Source: Nageia nagi
Taxonomy: Eukaryota; Pinophyta
Length of the DNA stretch: 64,000 nt
Reading direction: 5' to 3'
Assembly: GCA_050084985.1 (NCBI GenBank)
Contig: JBITNC010000001.1
Span: forward strand, 105,214,001 to 105,278,000
Below, in pieces: positions 23,197 through 36,399 of the stretch. The position numbers and the translations under genes were made by a program. The first letter of the stretch is position 1. Every line of letters begins with the position of its first letter. Under the pieces are notes generated by a model. The model worked only from the letters and a program-made list of their open reading frames with translations, had not been told where the DNA came from and searched no databases.

Positions 23197-23496
23197 TTGG
23201 TTAAAATTTCTAACAAATCTTTTAAAGTTTTGATAGATTGTGGTGCAACAAATAGTTTCATTTCAAATTCTTTAGTTAAAGACATATTAAAGGTAACAAA
23301 ATTTTTGATAAATGGATGGCAGGTAGAGTTTAGATCTAGTCAAAAGTGTTATGTCAAACAATGTTTTAGGAATGTTGAGATCGAGTTAATCAAAGAGTTT
23401 ATTATGTGGGACTTATATATGGTTCTGTTAGCTTCCTATGATATTATCCTAAGAATGGATTGGCTAATGGCACATAAGGCATTGATCGATTTTTAG
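23197..23496 (+). pseudogene. Aspartic protease of element C
   Basis: The retropepsin active site reads VLIDCGATNSFIS, with Gly changed to Cys after the Asp. It is followed by the LASYDIILRMDWL motif that closes the fold in gypsy proteases. A stop follows at about 23494. It would have processed Gag-Pol. Confidence 0.8.
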
Positions 23497-23639
23497 GAGA
23501 TATGGATGGAATACACTGATTTATTCCAAAATTAATACAGGGGGTTTAGTGAGCAAGTACCATTTGAACCATACTTGATCATAGCCATGCAAATAAGAAG
23601 TATTAGGAGGAGGAAAATGATCTATGCAGTTAAGGTTAA

Positions 23640-24450
23640 AGAAGTAGAACCAGAGGATAAAGAGTTAGAACTGTTAAACAAATATCTAGTGTTGAGAGAA
23701 TATAAGGATGTATTTACTAAGGAACTACCTAGTCTACCCCCAAAATAAGAATTTGACTTCTTGATAGATCTAATGCTAGGATCTAAACTGATCTCTAGAA
23801 CCCCTTATAGAGTGAACACCATTAAGATGCAAGAATTAAAAGTGCAATTACAAGATCTATTGGAGAAAGAATTAATAAAACCTAGTGTATCACCCTAGGG
23901 TGCTCTTCTATTATTTATCAAAAAGAAGGATGGAACACTAAAATTATGTATTGACTATAAGATGTTGAACAAGTTTACCATCAAGAATAGGTATCCTTTA
24001 CCTAGGATTAACAAACTATTCGACCAACTTAAGGATGTTACTATGTTTTTCAAAATAGATCTGAGATTGGGTTATAATCAATAATGAATAAAAGAATCAG
24101 ATACCCATAATACATCCTTCAAGACTAGGTATGGACATTATGAGTTTATGGTCTTAGCATTTGGATGCACGAATGCTCTTATAGCATTCATAAATATTAT
24201 GAATAATATTTACCAAGAATACTTAGACAAATTTGTGCTAGTCTTTCTAGATGATATTCTCATATACTCAAGGAATGAAGAGGAGCATAACCATCATTTG
24301 AGATTAGCCTTGGAGGTTAAAAACATCAGCTATATGATAAATTATCTAAGTGTGATTTCTATGTTTCTCACATTTAGTACTTAGGTCAGATTATTTCTAC
24401 CAAAGAAATATCGATTGACCCTAAAAAGGTAGAAGCAATAATGAGTTAGC
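23640..24450 (+). pseudogene. Reverse transcriptase of element C
   Basis: RT motifs in order: [77 protein letters not shown] and the catalytic FLDDILIYSRNEEEH (YxDD box as FLDD) at about 24244-24285. Stops at several Gln codons and a frameshift after 24310 disable it. Confidence 0.88.
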
Positions 24451-24459
24451 TTGCACCAA

Positions 24460-25040
24460 CAAATGTGACTAAGGTAAGAAGTTTCATGGGATTAGCTAGG
24501 TGCTATAGAAGATTTGTCAAGGATTTCTCAAAGATATCCAATCCTATCACCAACCTACAAAAGAAAAATAAAGTGTTTAAGTGGATTGAGAAGTGCAAAA
24601 AGGCTTTCGCAACTCTGAAAGAAGAGCTTACCTTTGCATTAGTTCTCACTATCCCTGACCCACATGTTGACTCTGTAGTGTGTACAAATGCATCGTTAGT
24701 GGGTTTGGGTGGAATACTATCATAAAATCAAAATTCCATAGCATATGAATCTAGAAAGTTAAAGCCACATGAGTTGAATTATGCTACACATAATCTTGAG
24801 TTAGCTGTTGTAGTGCATGCACTCAAGATATGGAGGCATTACTTACTAGGAAAACCTTTCAAATTAGAAATAGATCATCAAAGTTTGAAATACTTGTTCA
24901 CTTAGCCCGACTCAAATGCTAGAAAAAGGTGATTGATGAAATTCCTCATAGAATACTTTTTTGGTATTGAGTATATCAAGGGTAAGGAAAATAAGGTGGG
25001 AGATGCATTAAGTCAGAGAAGACATGTAAATGCCATGAAA
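24460..25040 (+). pseudogene. RNase H of element C
   Basis: The RT-connection reads VRSFMGLARCYRRFVKDFSK (24472-24531). The gypsy RNase H follows: [48 protein letters not shown] and FFGIEYIKGKENKVGDALS. The catalytic first Asp reads Asn (CTNAS instead of TDAS). Few stops remain. Confidence 0.85.
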
Positions 25041-25109
25041 AGAAGCTAGTATGACCTATTTGATCAAGTGAAAATCTTACAATAAGAGGATATGTACTTC
25101 AAATCCATA

Positions 25110-26250
25110 AAGAAAATGATAAAAAAAAGGTAATCCTTCATCTCAAGACTTTGTTGGAAAAGATGGAATTTTGTATTCTAAAGATAGATTAGTCATCTTA
25201 GAAAAAGAAGATTTAAGGAATTTGATCCTTCAAGAAGCCCATCATCCTCCACATGCAGCACATATAAGAGGAATGAAGATGAGAAAAGACTTGAAACAAA
25301 AATTCTATTAGGATGGAATGAAGAAGGATATAGCAAATTTTGTGGTAAGATGTTTGGAATATCAAAAAGTGAAAGCAAAACATTAGCATCCAGGTGGATA
25401 TTTGTATTCCCATGATATTTCAACACAGAAGTGGTAAGTAATTTCGATCGATTTTATAGTTGGTTTGTTGAAAACCAGATTCCATCATGACTCCATATTG
25501 GTTATGGTTGATAAGTTAACCAAGGTTGCAAATTTTAAACCAAGTAACACCATATATGATGCCCCTACAGTAGCCAATAAGTTGGCACATCAAATCTTCA
25601 AATTGCATGGATTTCTTGAAGTAATAATCTCAAATAGGGATTCTAAATTCACTTATGTAATTTGGAAATCATTACATAAGGAATTGGGTACAAAATTGAA
25701 TATGAGTTCAATTTATCATCTCAAGATAGATGGGAAGATAGAATGTGTGAATAGATTCCTCAAAGACATGCTCAGAATGTATTACATGGAATAAAAGATC
25801 AAATGGAAAGATTATCTCTATTTGGTTGATTTCATATATAATAATGGCTATCATTCATCTTTAGGAATGGATCCTTTTGAAGCACTGTATGGAAGGAGGT
25901 GCATAACTCCTTTAACTTGAGATAATCAAGAGGATTGGATGATGATCCAACTAAAAATGTTAAAGCAAATGGAGGACCAACTAAAATCCATTCAATGAAA
26001 GTTGAATGAAGCTACCAATCGATAGAAGAGTTATGCCGATCTTAAGAGAACTCCTCAAGAATTTGTTATGGGTGATAAGGTCTTCTTATGATTCTAACCC
26101 ATGAAAAGGACCATAAAGTCAACTAAATTGGATCCTTGATTTGTTGTTCCTTTTGAGAGTGTGGAAAAGAAGAGTCCTGTAGCCTACAAACTTGCCTTGC
26201 CACTAAGTTTGTCCAAATTGCATGATGTCTTTCATATCTCTTTGTTACGA
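25110..26250 (+). pseudogene. Integrase of element C
   Basis: Zinc-binding region: EAHHPPHAAHIRGMKM and CLEYQKVKAKH (the second Cys reads Tyr). Core: VISIDFIVGLL, LVMVDKLTKVANF, VIISNRDSKFTYVIW and a DGKIECVNRFLKDM glutamate region. Tail: MGDKVFL, SPVAYKLALPLSLSKLHDVF and HISLLRKYVAKPL, a GPY/F-type module. It is broken by several stops. Confidence 0.87.
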
Positions 26251-26294
26251 AAGTATGTTGCTAAACCCCTCTCATATTTTAGATTTCTCTAATT

Positions 26295-26430
26295 TGCAGC
26301 TGTTGGACCCTCATGCAATTGAAGTACTCCCTATTAAGATCTTAGCTTTTAGGACTAGGAAGCTATGCTGAGATAAATATTCTAAGTCATCTTCAACATG
26401 GGAAGATACAGCTACTATGAAAAAATAATT
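26295..26430 (+). pseudogene. Possible chromodomain-like tail of element C
   Basis: After integrase the frame reads LLDPHAIEVLPIKILAFRTR, then a degenerate STWEDTA block. This has the spacing of the C-terminal chromodomain-type tail of Del/Tekay elements. It is short and decayed, so the assignment is tentative. Confidence 0.45.
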
Positions 26431-26517
26431 TTCATATTTTTTTGTTTAACTAAGTATGTGAAACATTTATAAAGTTTATGTTTGTATGAAAGAACACAGG
26501 GGAATGTGTTCCTTTTT

Positions 26518-26526
26518 AAGGAGGGG
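26518..26526 (+). other. Polypurine tract of element C
   Basis: AAGGAGGGG lies four bases before TGTCACAACC, the LTR start. It fixes the true 3' LTR start at 26531, about 1.2 kb before the region shared with the 5' LTR remnant. Confidence 0.85.
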
Positions 26527-26530
26527 TGTA

Positions 26531-29500
26531 TGTCACAACCCACCTCAAGACATTATTTTACCTCAAGTACCATCAAGGATTTGGATAGATCATGTTTGGA
26601 ATAATGCTATGGTGATAATGAATTTGATAAGGAAATATGTTTCATTTGAGTCTATTAAATAGTGGCTTTGATGTTTTTCATGATACAGGTAACAAGTTAC
26701 CTCAAGATAGAGAAAGCATTCCATAGACCCTAAGGACCAAAGATGAATTGGTGATGGAAACGAAAGGGTAAGAAGGAGGAAATGATGGGCATTGGATTGC
26801 TGACACACCCTATGATCATTGTAGATCATGTAGTTGCATGTAGAATAATTTCTATGATTTGTTTATGGAAATGTGTTTGCAAATATGTGTGGAATAATAA
26901 TCTTGCCCTACAAGACAAGATGATCATTACAAGTAAAGATGTGTTTCTCTTGTTGTGTTTTGAATTTTGAATTTGAAAATAGAGTGAAAAATAATATACC
27001 TTTATTAAATTTGAAAATTTACATAAGGTTAGAAAAATAAATTTATATGGGGTAAAAGTTAAAAATGAGTGCCCATACTATTTCCACATGAGGCTAATAT
27101 TAAAAATACTATTAAAATAGAAGTTAATATTAAAGGATATTTTGGACTCATTTACAAATTATTAAGCAATTATTAGGAGGAAGAACATGTATTTCATCTT
27201 GTTATATGAGGTGTTAAATAATAATGGTCTTAATAGTACCTTAATAGTAACCTACCTTGACTTAAGAGTAATACCTCCAAAAAAGACATGACCCCACTAA
27301 TATTAATTTTAGTCCTTTAGATTCCACTTTAAATTTAAATATTTTTTTATTAAAGTGGGAATAGTAAATATTTTGGCTAGTTCATACACCTTAAGGCTAT
27401 AAATACAAGGGCCAAACCTTAGGAAAAACCACTAAGTAATTAAGCTTCCTCTTCTCACTTTGGAGCCCGTGGAGTAGTAGAGCTCTCTCTCTTTCCTTTC
27501 TTAAAACAAGATGCCCTTCTAACTCTTGTCTACTCTTTGAATTGGATTTAAATTTTTTTACTTGTTTTGAAATACATTGATACTATAATCTTGATTAAAA
27601 GGCTAGAATAATTATTATTTCTCTTACCATCTTAATATCAAAAAGTATGGAAGAATTAATATTTTATTTATCACCATGGCTCACGGATGTTTCAAGCTTT
27701 TTTTATTTCCTTTTGAATTTCTTTAAAATCCATGTGATAGCATCTTTACATTTATTACTTCTTTCCCTTAACCTCATTTTATGTGTGAGGGTGTATTCTG
27801 GTCAATCTATTTTAGAGTTTGTACATTTTACTCTTTTAAATGGCAGAATTTAACCACCTATAGTGGAGCGTTATCCCCTCTACTCTCACGATAACCTTGC
27901 TGAAAGAGGGTTGGGCATAGGATTTGGCCTTCCACTTACTACAAGTATACCTCACCATTAATCAAATTCTCCAAATTTATGTGCATTGTGGAATCATAGT
28001 CTCTTATCTCCTTCCTATTCTAGTTTTCTCTAAGTCCTATGAGTCTTCCATATCATGAGTTCTTCCCCTGCAGCTATAGATCTAAAACAAATCTCTAATA
28101 TATGTTACTACTTTCCTCTGTAATCTCACATAAGGGTCACAATGCTAAATTGCAAGGATTGAATGCATTAAAGCACATTTATTACATGTTTGCCTTCATT
28201 GTGTGTAACTTTTTTTGCCATTTGGCCCTCCCATGTGCTCGTTCATTTTTAATATTTCCCTTGTCGAGTCAAAACCTTTCAAAACCCACAGTTTTGGCTC
28301 ATACTTATGCTATCAATATGTTATTTAAACCTTCACCGATATACTATAATAGAAAGCGCAGAGATTGGTGGTATAAATCCAAGGTGATGGTGTGTCGTGA
28401 GATTGTTTAGGCTCTCTTCTAGAGATGCGATAATAAATTCATTTGGTTTATTTACTTTTTACATTAATATTTCTTGGAATTTGAACATGATGAGTGAATT
28501 TTAAAGTATACGTAAATGTATTAGTGCATTCATATAGTATAGTAAAGAAGTGTTTATTTATAAAATATTGATAAGACTTGGATGCTTAAAGAATTGTGAT
28601 AAATCAAGTAAGTATTATAGTAATATTAAATGGATTTTATATGTTACAAAAAGGGAAGGGATGTAATAATAAAGATTGAGTAGAATGGATTGGAAATAAT
28701 ATGATTAGCAAAGAAAGAACATTACAGCTTAAATTACTAAGAAGAGTTAAATAGTAAAATACTAATTTTATTAAGAGGGGACATTTTTCTTTAATGAATC
28801 TTGAAATAATACTTGGCAACCAAAGATACGAGGTAGTCCATGAAGGATCTAAAATCCTCCCTAGGTCCATAGTATTAAATAAGTTTAAAATGATGAATTT
28901 TTAAGGAAATGGTTGAGTGTTTCCTGATCCTCCTCCCTCTTAGTACTCGAACCATCCACCAAAGGTCCATGGAGATGTTCGTTGAGCAAAGACTGATGGA
29001 GGTATTCATGATGAATCAAAGATGAATTACTAGTCCATAAGATGATATAATGGCATGTACTCCATTTGTATTACATTTGTATGATGTATTATGATCCTTT
29101 GTAATTGTTTGTAATTAAATTAAGGAGGTTTCAAGAGTTATGTCATTAAGATAGATGGATTTTTACTAGGTGTGAATGACCTTCTTGTAATGGATTAATA
29201 TTCTTGTATTAGCTTAAAAAAATCAATGAAGATTGTTTTGTATTTATGCCTTATTTGTATATTGAAATGGTAAATGAAAAGTAAATGATTTTGTATGAAT
29301 TGGTTTTTATTAAGTATATGCTAGCATTATGATTTAATGAGTTTCCTTTACGAAAGATATTATGATTGTTAAATGTTATGATGAATAGGAGTAAGAATTA
29401 TTATTTCTTACATAAAAATAGTTTGTGAGTATTACGAATTAAGCAAATGATTTTCACCAAGGCTCCTAAAAGTAGAAGATTGATTAGGTCATTAATCCCA

Positions 29501-30929
29501 ATCAACCCAATACTATCCCAATGACTTGAACTAATCCTAAGTTAGAGCTATGGTTCCGAATGTAAATTTGGGATCACTCGAGAAACTTTAGGGATCCTTG
29601 GGATCAAAATGGGTATGAATGGGACCAAATGGAAACAAATGGGACCATTTAGGACCCTTTGGGAAAAATTTAGGAGTTTTAGATAATAAGATAATGAGAT
29701 ATATTAAAACTAACTTAGACTTAGATTCTATTGTAATTTGACTAATAAAGTAAATAAGGACCATAGAGTATCTTGAAGAGAATAATCCAACCAAAAAGGA
29801 ACCTTTGCGATAGATGCAATAATGCAAGAATGATGGTGGATATTCTTCACCAAAAGAAACTACATTGTTAAACGATAAGCGAAAAGAATATTCCTTACAT
29901 GAGGATCACTTCATGCCGCATTACTTTTGTAGCAATAGCAGCCAAGGACCTTACCTCACGACTTATTACTTTACATATGCATAAGGACTTTTAACAGGTA
30001 GAACTATTTATGCTATACAATGCATATGGGATAAATAGAACTATGTGACTTTCTAAGTAAGCCTATAATTGAGACTTTTGATGTGCACCTCATGGGTAAA
30101 GATGAATAGTGATAAACCCTAGGTTAGAACTAGGTCTATATTGTGATCACTTAATGTGCATGGTATCTTATACCCTCACCACTATTTGAAATTATTACTA
30201 AAAAGTTATTAGGTCATGGGTGGGTTCTTTTGTTAACACATTTATTAATAAATTAGACTAAACAACCACTCGAGGGTATTTTTTAATACCCATGGCTCCC
30301 TAAGTTATGGGCATGGGGATGCTAAACCACATGGTGGGCCTAGCTAATAGTTATGCATAGGATAGTGACTCATATCCTTCGATAGGTGTGTTAGATGGGG
30401 ATAGCAATTGAAAAAACTACAATTAATGAATAAGCATAACTAGTAGTCATACCACTTGTAGTTATCATATAGGGGTATGATGATTATTTCATAGGCGATG
30501 CTACCTACTAATATGGAAGCTTGTCTAAGACAAGCAATCTACTCCTATGAGATGGAGAGTTATCATTAGGTAATGATGTTAACTTAGTGCAAGTACGATC
30601 TCTCATGTGGTATGGGCTTTGAGTAGAAAACCACTACACCATGACTAGAAAGCCTATTGTACATGGGATGTGAAACAGGAATGGTGGGGTCATCCTTGAG
30701 GCATCTTCTCAATAGGGTGAGTGTTGAGGAGTGAACACCAAAAAAGTTTATCAAGGTTGGTTATCCTAGTTATTAACCAAGTTTGCCATGTGAATGCTAA
30801 ATTAGCTACCAGCATATTAAGCTCATGTGGGATCACCTAGTCCATTCTTAGATCATTCAAGTGTTACATTAAAAAAATTAGGTCTAAAATTTAGGATTTT
30901 ACTTGATGAGAATAGGTTAATGCATTATA
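26531..30929 (+). repeat. Element C 3' LTR (4.4 kb)
   Basis: It starts TGTCACAACC and ends GCATTATA, where the 5' copy keeps GCATTACA. From 27713 it matches 18491-21725 with small indels. It contains no gene. Open frames here are short and unrecognised. Confidence 0.85.
27395..27413 (+). promoter_or_regulatory. TATA box of the element C LTR
   Basis: GGCTATAAATACAAGGGCC lies about 870 bp into the LTR. It is a strong TATA context, and it is absent from the truncated 5' LTR. Confidence 0.6.
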
Positions 30930-31997
30930 ATCCATGTGTGAGGAACTTGTATGTGTCTTTTGACACTATTCAATTATCCATGTGTGAGGAACTTATATGT
31001 GCATTTTATGCTCTATTTTGTATTGATAATCAATACATGTTTTGTATACAACAGATGACTATGAATATTGGTTTGGCATCTTCATGATGACTTATAGTAC
31101 AACATTGATCAATTTTTGATGGTATTATTTGATTCATCTATCCTTGTTGATATGAATGTGTCGCATCTAACTACTCTTGTTGTTTGAGTTGCTTGTAACT
31201 TGCAGGCTTCTTATGAGATTGCAAGTTACTTCAAATATGCAGGCTCATGGAGACTCATCATGTCAATTTCTAGTAGGATGACTACTTTATGTACTTTGAA
31301 ACTATTTTTGGTTAATAATTGTATTATAAACCATTTTTTACAATGGTAAAGTAGTGACTCTCAAACTAGAATCTTACTTACTTTACAAAGATGTAAAAGT
31401 GCTCATCTTTGATTGTATCTGTATGAAGGAGAACTCTCTTACTCTTTTTTCCTCTCTCTTATTCACTCCATCCCAATATTGCATTAAAGGGGAGTTTTGG
31501 AATGTATAATGTATTATTGTAAGGTCTTGTAATGTTCATCTTTGTAAATTCACTAATACTTAAAAGTATTCCTATATACTTTAAGTATTTAAGTGAATAT
31601 GATAATGTAACTTGTCCTACACTCCATCTCATGAGCATGGCCCTTGGATAAAAGGGAGTTGCATATCATGCCTTTGTACAATGGTTAAAAGGGTGATCCA
31701 AGGGGTATTTTAGCCTATAAATATAAGGCCCTCTTCTTATGATAACACATCAATTTGTGAAGTAAAGTTATGCTTTAGGATAGTGATTAGGAGATGAAGA
31801 TAAAAGTATTGTAAGAGAGTTATCTTTGTGAAGTAAGAAAAATCTTAGATAGTGGATGTACTCCTAGTTGGATGAACCACTTTATATCTAATGTCAATTT
31901 GTTTTATTGATATATTTTTGAGTAAATTGATGTTTGAGTGAGCTTACTAGATATCTTGGTAGTCTAGGATTGATTTCTTTAAGATTCAATCCTTTCA
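30930..31997 (+). mobile_element. Element D2: 3' end of a copia element (same family as D1)
   Basis: 30930-31494 matches the 3' untranslated region of D1 (44505-45050), including TTATCCATGTGTGAGGAA. 31495-31997 matches the D1 LTRs. The coding part is lost at the junction with element C. A purine tract AAAGGGGAG (31486-31494) precedes the LTR. Confidence 0.85.
31495..31997 (+). repeat. 3' LTR of copia element D2
   Basis: It begins TTTTGGAATGTATAATG (D1: TGTTGGAATGTATAATG) and ends near CCTTTCA. The TATA box GCCTATAAATATAAGG lies at about 31713. It is more diverged from D1 than the two D1 LTRs are from each other. Confidence 0.8.
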
Positions 31998-32800
31998 AAT
32001 TTATGATAAAAATCAATATGGTGTAAGAAATTGTAAAACTCTATGTGAGTCTTTAAAGTTGGCCAATTTCAAATTATTTGAATATTTTCCAAATCAAAAT
32101 GGATACCATATTCATCAATAATGTACCTAAGGTATTGAATTTATTTCATTCCAAATATCCACTTTTATAAATAGTCATACAATTAGTATTTTTAAAGAGT
32201 TTAAAGCATAACTTGAATATGCTATGTGTTCTAATATAGATCAAAATGTTATCTAAGTAGAAAACCAAAAATGATTTGGTTAAGGGTTATAGGTTTTCAT
32301 CCCTAATTATCATGAAGGTTACAAGTATGTTGGTCAAGTCAAAGGGAATAACTAACCACTCAAATAAATGATTTTTATATTTAAATGTAGTGTTCCAAAA
32401 ATCAAAGGCTCAAAGTTGATTTAATGATAACCATACTTGAGATCACTTTTGGTGAAGAAATTTTCACCATGAAGTTTATCCAATAACATATCAATCTAAG
32501 GGATTGGATAAAAATTCTTCAAAGCATTTTTATTCAAATATTGATAATTAATATAGAGTGTTCATATTCCATATTTTTTGGTACCAATACAATTGGGCTA
32601 CAATATGATGAACAGTTTTGTTTGAATATCTTTTGATCTCATATTTTTTTAAAATTAATTTAGGATAAGAAAGGGCATTAGGTAAAGCAAAACTAGGAAC
32701 CAAATCAATAGAATGATTTACTATATAAATAATTAGCACTCTAATAGGTGACATAAAGAGATTGTCATATTCTACTATGATCTTTTCCATTTGATTATAC
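31998..32800 (-). pseudogene. Reverse transcriptase of element E
   Basis: Minus-strand motifs in order: SSYCSPIVLVPK, YINYQYLNKNALKNFYPIP, IDMLLDKLHGENFFTKSDL, KYGYHQIN, FEWLVIPFDLTN and the catalytic box VFYLDNILIY (second Asp changed to Asn). A connection region after it is decayed. Several frameshifts occur. RNase H and integrase are missing because D2 and C interrupt the element here. Confidence 0.8.
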
Positions 32801-34002
32801 TAATGTAGTGATTATATGGCTATTATGGTAGTAATTATATTCATTGTAGTTTACAACTTAATCATTAGGAAAATAAATTATCTTATTGTTTCATTTATCA
32901 TTTTACATTTCTTGGAAATGATAAGTAAAATAAAGATAGGATAAGTTACCTCTAGTATCATATATTATTAGTCTCAAAGAGTAACATGGTGATATTTTGA
33001 GATCTTGATTCATACACATCATGTATGTTCTATATAAATTATTAGCTTAGGAGTACTTCATAAACATCTAGTGGAGAAAAATCATATAAAAATTCATATT
33101 TAAATGGTTTAATAAGATAATAAGAGAAAATAAAGTATTGACATAAATTTCATTCATTTGACTCAACCATCCAACACTATATGCTTTTGGATGAGGCTTC
33201 ATAATGTAGACACCATAAAAATGCATATCTCAAGCACATGTTAACTTGATAAATATCATGAACATTAACCAAAATTTAACAACATGGTCAAAATTACAAG
33301 TGGTATTGATTGACATGCCACTTGCCCAATCTATTGGCTAATTATCTTATCAACCCTAACAAGTTGGTCGATCAAAAAATAGTAAATTATAAAAGGGAAA
33401 TTTTCCCTCTTTTGAAACCCTAGCAATTTGGAATCCTAAGACTTCCCTTTTAATTTATCAATATTCTAAATAGTACCAAAACTATTGTGCATAATAACAC
33501 ACTTTATATGATGATTTTGGGTGAAAACCAAGGCATATGAAGATTTTATCAATATTTTAGAGGTTCTTAGAGCTATAATCATTATCATACCATTCTCATT
33601 TTCTATAATATTTCTTCTTTCAAGTTTTCTTTTAGATATATTAGACTATTTAGATTTTTTGAGAGCACTCACATCCTTCTATATAGCATATTTTAGCATT
33701 TTCTCATTATTGTATGCATGTAGCATCATCTCTAGGCTAGTTTAATGCTAGATTCTAAGCTAGTTCAGAATTTTAGCAATCTCAAGCATTTATCATAGCA
33801 TTATCATTATATATCACAAAATTTCTAAACATAATACATAATTTAGCATATTTTAAACATATCTTATTGCATTTAGGCATGTTTTATCCTTCTATTATCC
33901 ATTTGATTATGGATTAGGGAGTTTATCAAGCATTCGAGCTAGGGTTTTACACCCATTAGCTTGCATCCATGATCACAAAGACTTGGAGAAGGAATATTCC
34001 CA
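32801..34002 (-). other. Element E interior, no assignable domain
   Basis: This should be the protease-RT linker. It is AT-rich with many stops in all frames. I see nothing I can assign. Confidence 0.3.
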
Positions 34003-34233
34003 CTAATAATATTTATTTTGCATGGTTTTCCTAAGGTATCCATGTAAAAGAGCAATATATAACAATAAGATAAACTCTAGCATTATAGCATGTAATGTAT
34101 CTTCAAGTCTTGTTCTGTTATAGAAAGATTTAAGGGGTGCGCACATAAGAATATTTAGATTCTTAATAATATCAATAAAAATTATATTATATTGACTCCC
34201 ATAATTAATAATTAAATATATCTTCTTATCCAT
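34003..34233 (-). pseudogene. Protease-like fragment of element E
   Basis: The minus-strand frame reads YLIINYGSQYNIIFIDIIKN, matching the retropepsin pattern IDxGSxxNIIS...L. The catalytic Asp reads Asn and the first Gly is replaced. It is upstream of RT in the sense direction, as expected. Confidence 0.5.
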
Positions 34234-35363
34234 TAATCAACTTTATGAGTGAAATAGTTTTTTTTTTATCATATGGATCCACTGATTTAGTTCATATAGT
34301 AGAGAGTACGGTAGCAATGGTTATATTAGGTTTAACCTCCATAATTTACTTCTCCTTATCCTTAGTTGATAGATATTTTGGTATTATTTTAGAATATTTA
34401 GAGGTATGTGTCTCAAAAAATAAGGATTTAATTGCTTACCCTTATTCATTATATTGTTTGTCACTCTTATAGTTGCCACACCATTTTCTAATCTTGTTCT
34501 TTAGAGGTTTCCTATCTTGAGACTCTTTCTTTTGCCTCCATTTTTTTTGATAGGGGTAAAAAAAGAATTTTTTTATACAATTACCTACCTATTATTACAA
34601 ATTTTACATAATATTAATAACATTTTTCCACTATTTATTTTGTACAATTACAAGATGGTCATCTTGGAAATATCTTGGTTATCCAAACATTGGACACTAG
34701 TTTCATACAAATATTAATCTAAAACACACTATCTTTGAATGAATTTGTTGTAATAACCATAGTGTGTATCAAATTTTCATGCAAATCTCATTTTTTCCTA
34801 GTTTTCAGGAGAAATCATCTCCCCAATCCATCAAGTGTTGATTATTTCCCATTTGTAACTTCTTTGGATACTTCCTTCTCCCTAGTTTCATTATTGGTTG
34901 GTCTCTCTACATGCTTGGAATCTATGTTTATAGACCTAGAGGTACTATAGATCATCATTCTTATGTTGTTCTTTCCCTATTAAGTGTCCCTTCCTATGTT
35001 CTCCTCTAACTTTGATGATTCGTTACAATTTTGACATTTTCTTCCTTTGTGTTTGAACTCCTACCATTTGTTAAAGTTTGCTTAAGTAATATATGACTTG
35101 CATATTTTGAGCATAGAGTGATTAAATGTTATATTTTTTCCTATATTTACTACAAGGTGGATCTTTGCTACATTCACATTTACCATTATATCTTTTTTAC
35201 CTTCTAATAATTGCAAAATATTAGAAAAATATTCCATCATATAAATAAGGGATTTGGTTAGTTGATCAAAATCCAAAGCTTCCATTGGTATGTATGCTAA
35301 GGAGTACAGAGGCTCACCTTAATCAAATATATATTTAATTTAATTCTTCAAATGTTTAGGTAT

Positions 35364-36080
35364 CTATTCTTTATTCATAGGGATTATGCATGGTAAAGAA
35401 TTTGTAGAGTATCCAAATTGAATACAGGAAGAGCATAAGCAAGATTCGAATTCATAACTTAGTTGTTGGATCCATTCACCAATATTAGAATCTAAGATAA
35501 TATTATTTAGGAATTTTACACCAAATTCCACCAAGGTGTAAAATATGGCTTCAAAAAATCTTGATCGAGCTTTTGTAACCTCATCCATAGTAACAAATTT
35601 ACCAAAGGAGTTAATTATGCCTTCAAAAATATTTGTGTGCCAAAGATCGAAAGGTAATTTTGGGAGAGTGACCCAAATTGGAGCTAAAATAATCTAACTT
35701 TTTTCTAGGTTGAATCTATGCTTCCATTTTTTCAAAAATAGTCCTCTTTTCTTGAAGAACCATTGAGAGTTCAAGGTAAAACTCTATCCTCAATGTTACC
35801 AAAAGTAAATATCAAATAGTCATTAGGAAATGTAATGAAACCTAAGCTTCCTTTTACCTTCCACTATAGATTTGACCATCTAGAAATCTGATAAATTTTT
35901 GGCTTTGATCCATGTAATTTTCCAATTATGCTTAGTCAACCTCTTTTAGCAGTCTAATCAGTAATCTCCTTTGGGAGCTTTAGATAGATTTTTCCATCAT
36001 TAGAAGTAAACAATTCCAAGGGAGGACCCAAATCCAATTTTACCTCATGAGAAAAAAGGTTCCTCCATGATTGTAATGGG
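35364..36080 (-). pseudogene. DUF4283-domain fragment
   Basis: The minus strand reads SIIGKLHGSKPKIYQISRW, a Trp-Lys-Val-Lys-Gly block, then (after a frameshift) WFFKKRGLFLKKWKHRFNLE, LAPIWVTLPKLPFDLW, KFVTMDEVTKARSRFFEA and a Cys-rich end (ESCLCSSCIQFG). This order is typical of plant DUF4283 proteins with a zinc knuckle, often found in LINE ORF1s and transposon-derived genes. It lies between the gag-like part and the protease fragment of element E, in the same orientation. Either a LINE fragment inserted here or the module belongs to the element. It has stops and one clear frameshift. Confidence 0.75.
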
Positions 36081-36399
36081 GTATAAGTCACCATTATGTG
36101 TACCTTATGAATTCATCAAGATAATAGAAAAAATAGATACTATAGGGGCAAAGCAACCTAGCCCATCCATTAACTCCTTTACCACACCTTGTCTGATAAT
36201 CCATAAACTCTTTTGCACCATTTTATCCCTCTAACACCCCATAAAGGAGCTTTATAGGCCTCTCATAATGCGAGGGAGAATGCCTTGACATGCCCTAGTT
36301 TATTACCAAACCTTAACTTTGGACCTTATCCTCTCTTCTCTTTTTCTTCTCTCTAAAAAGATTTCTTCTACCTCAAACTTTAATTTTGTGGTTAACCCT

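Larger units (their letters stand above)
18494..30929 (+). mobile_element. Element C: chromovirus-like Ty3/gypsy retrotransposon with very long LTRs
   Basis: It has a 5'-truncated LTR, initiator-Met primer site, gag, protease, RT, RNase H, integrase with a GPY/F-like tail, polypurine tract and a 4.4-kb 3' LTR. The integrase CLEYQKVKAKH...HPGG and the C-terminal HDVFHISLLRKY pattern, with the long LTRs, suggest the Tekay/Del group of chromoviruses. Its right end joins the 3' untranslated region of copia element D2. Its left end is a rearranged junction, so no target duplication can be checked. Confidence 0.85.

Noticed and set aside
25193-25426. Minus-strand frames over the C integrase
   Set aside because: They are shadows of the plus-strand integrase zinc-binding region.
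27713-27730. TGAATTTC at 27714 as the start of the C 3' LTR
   Set aside because: It marks only where the truncated 5' copy begins to align. A purine tract followed by TGTCACAACC at 26531 is the real start.
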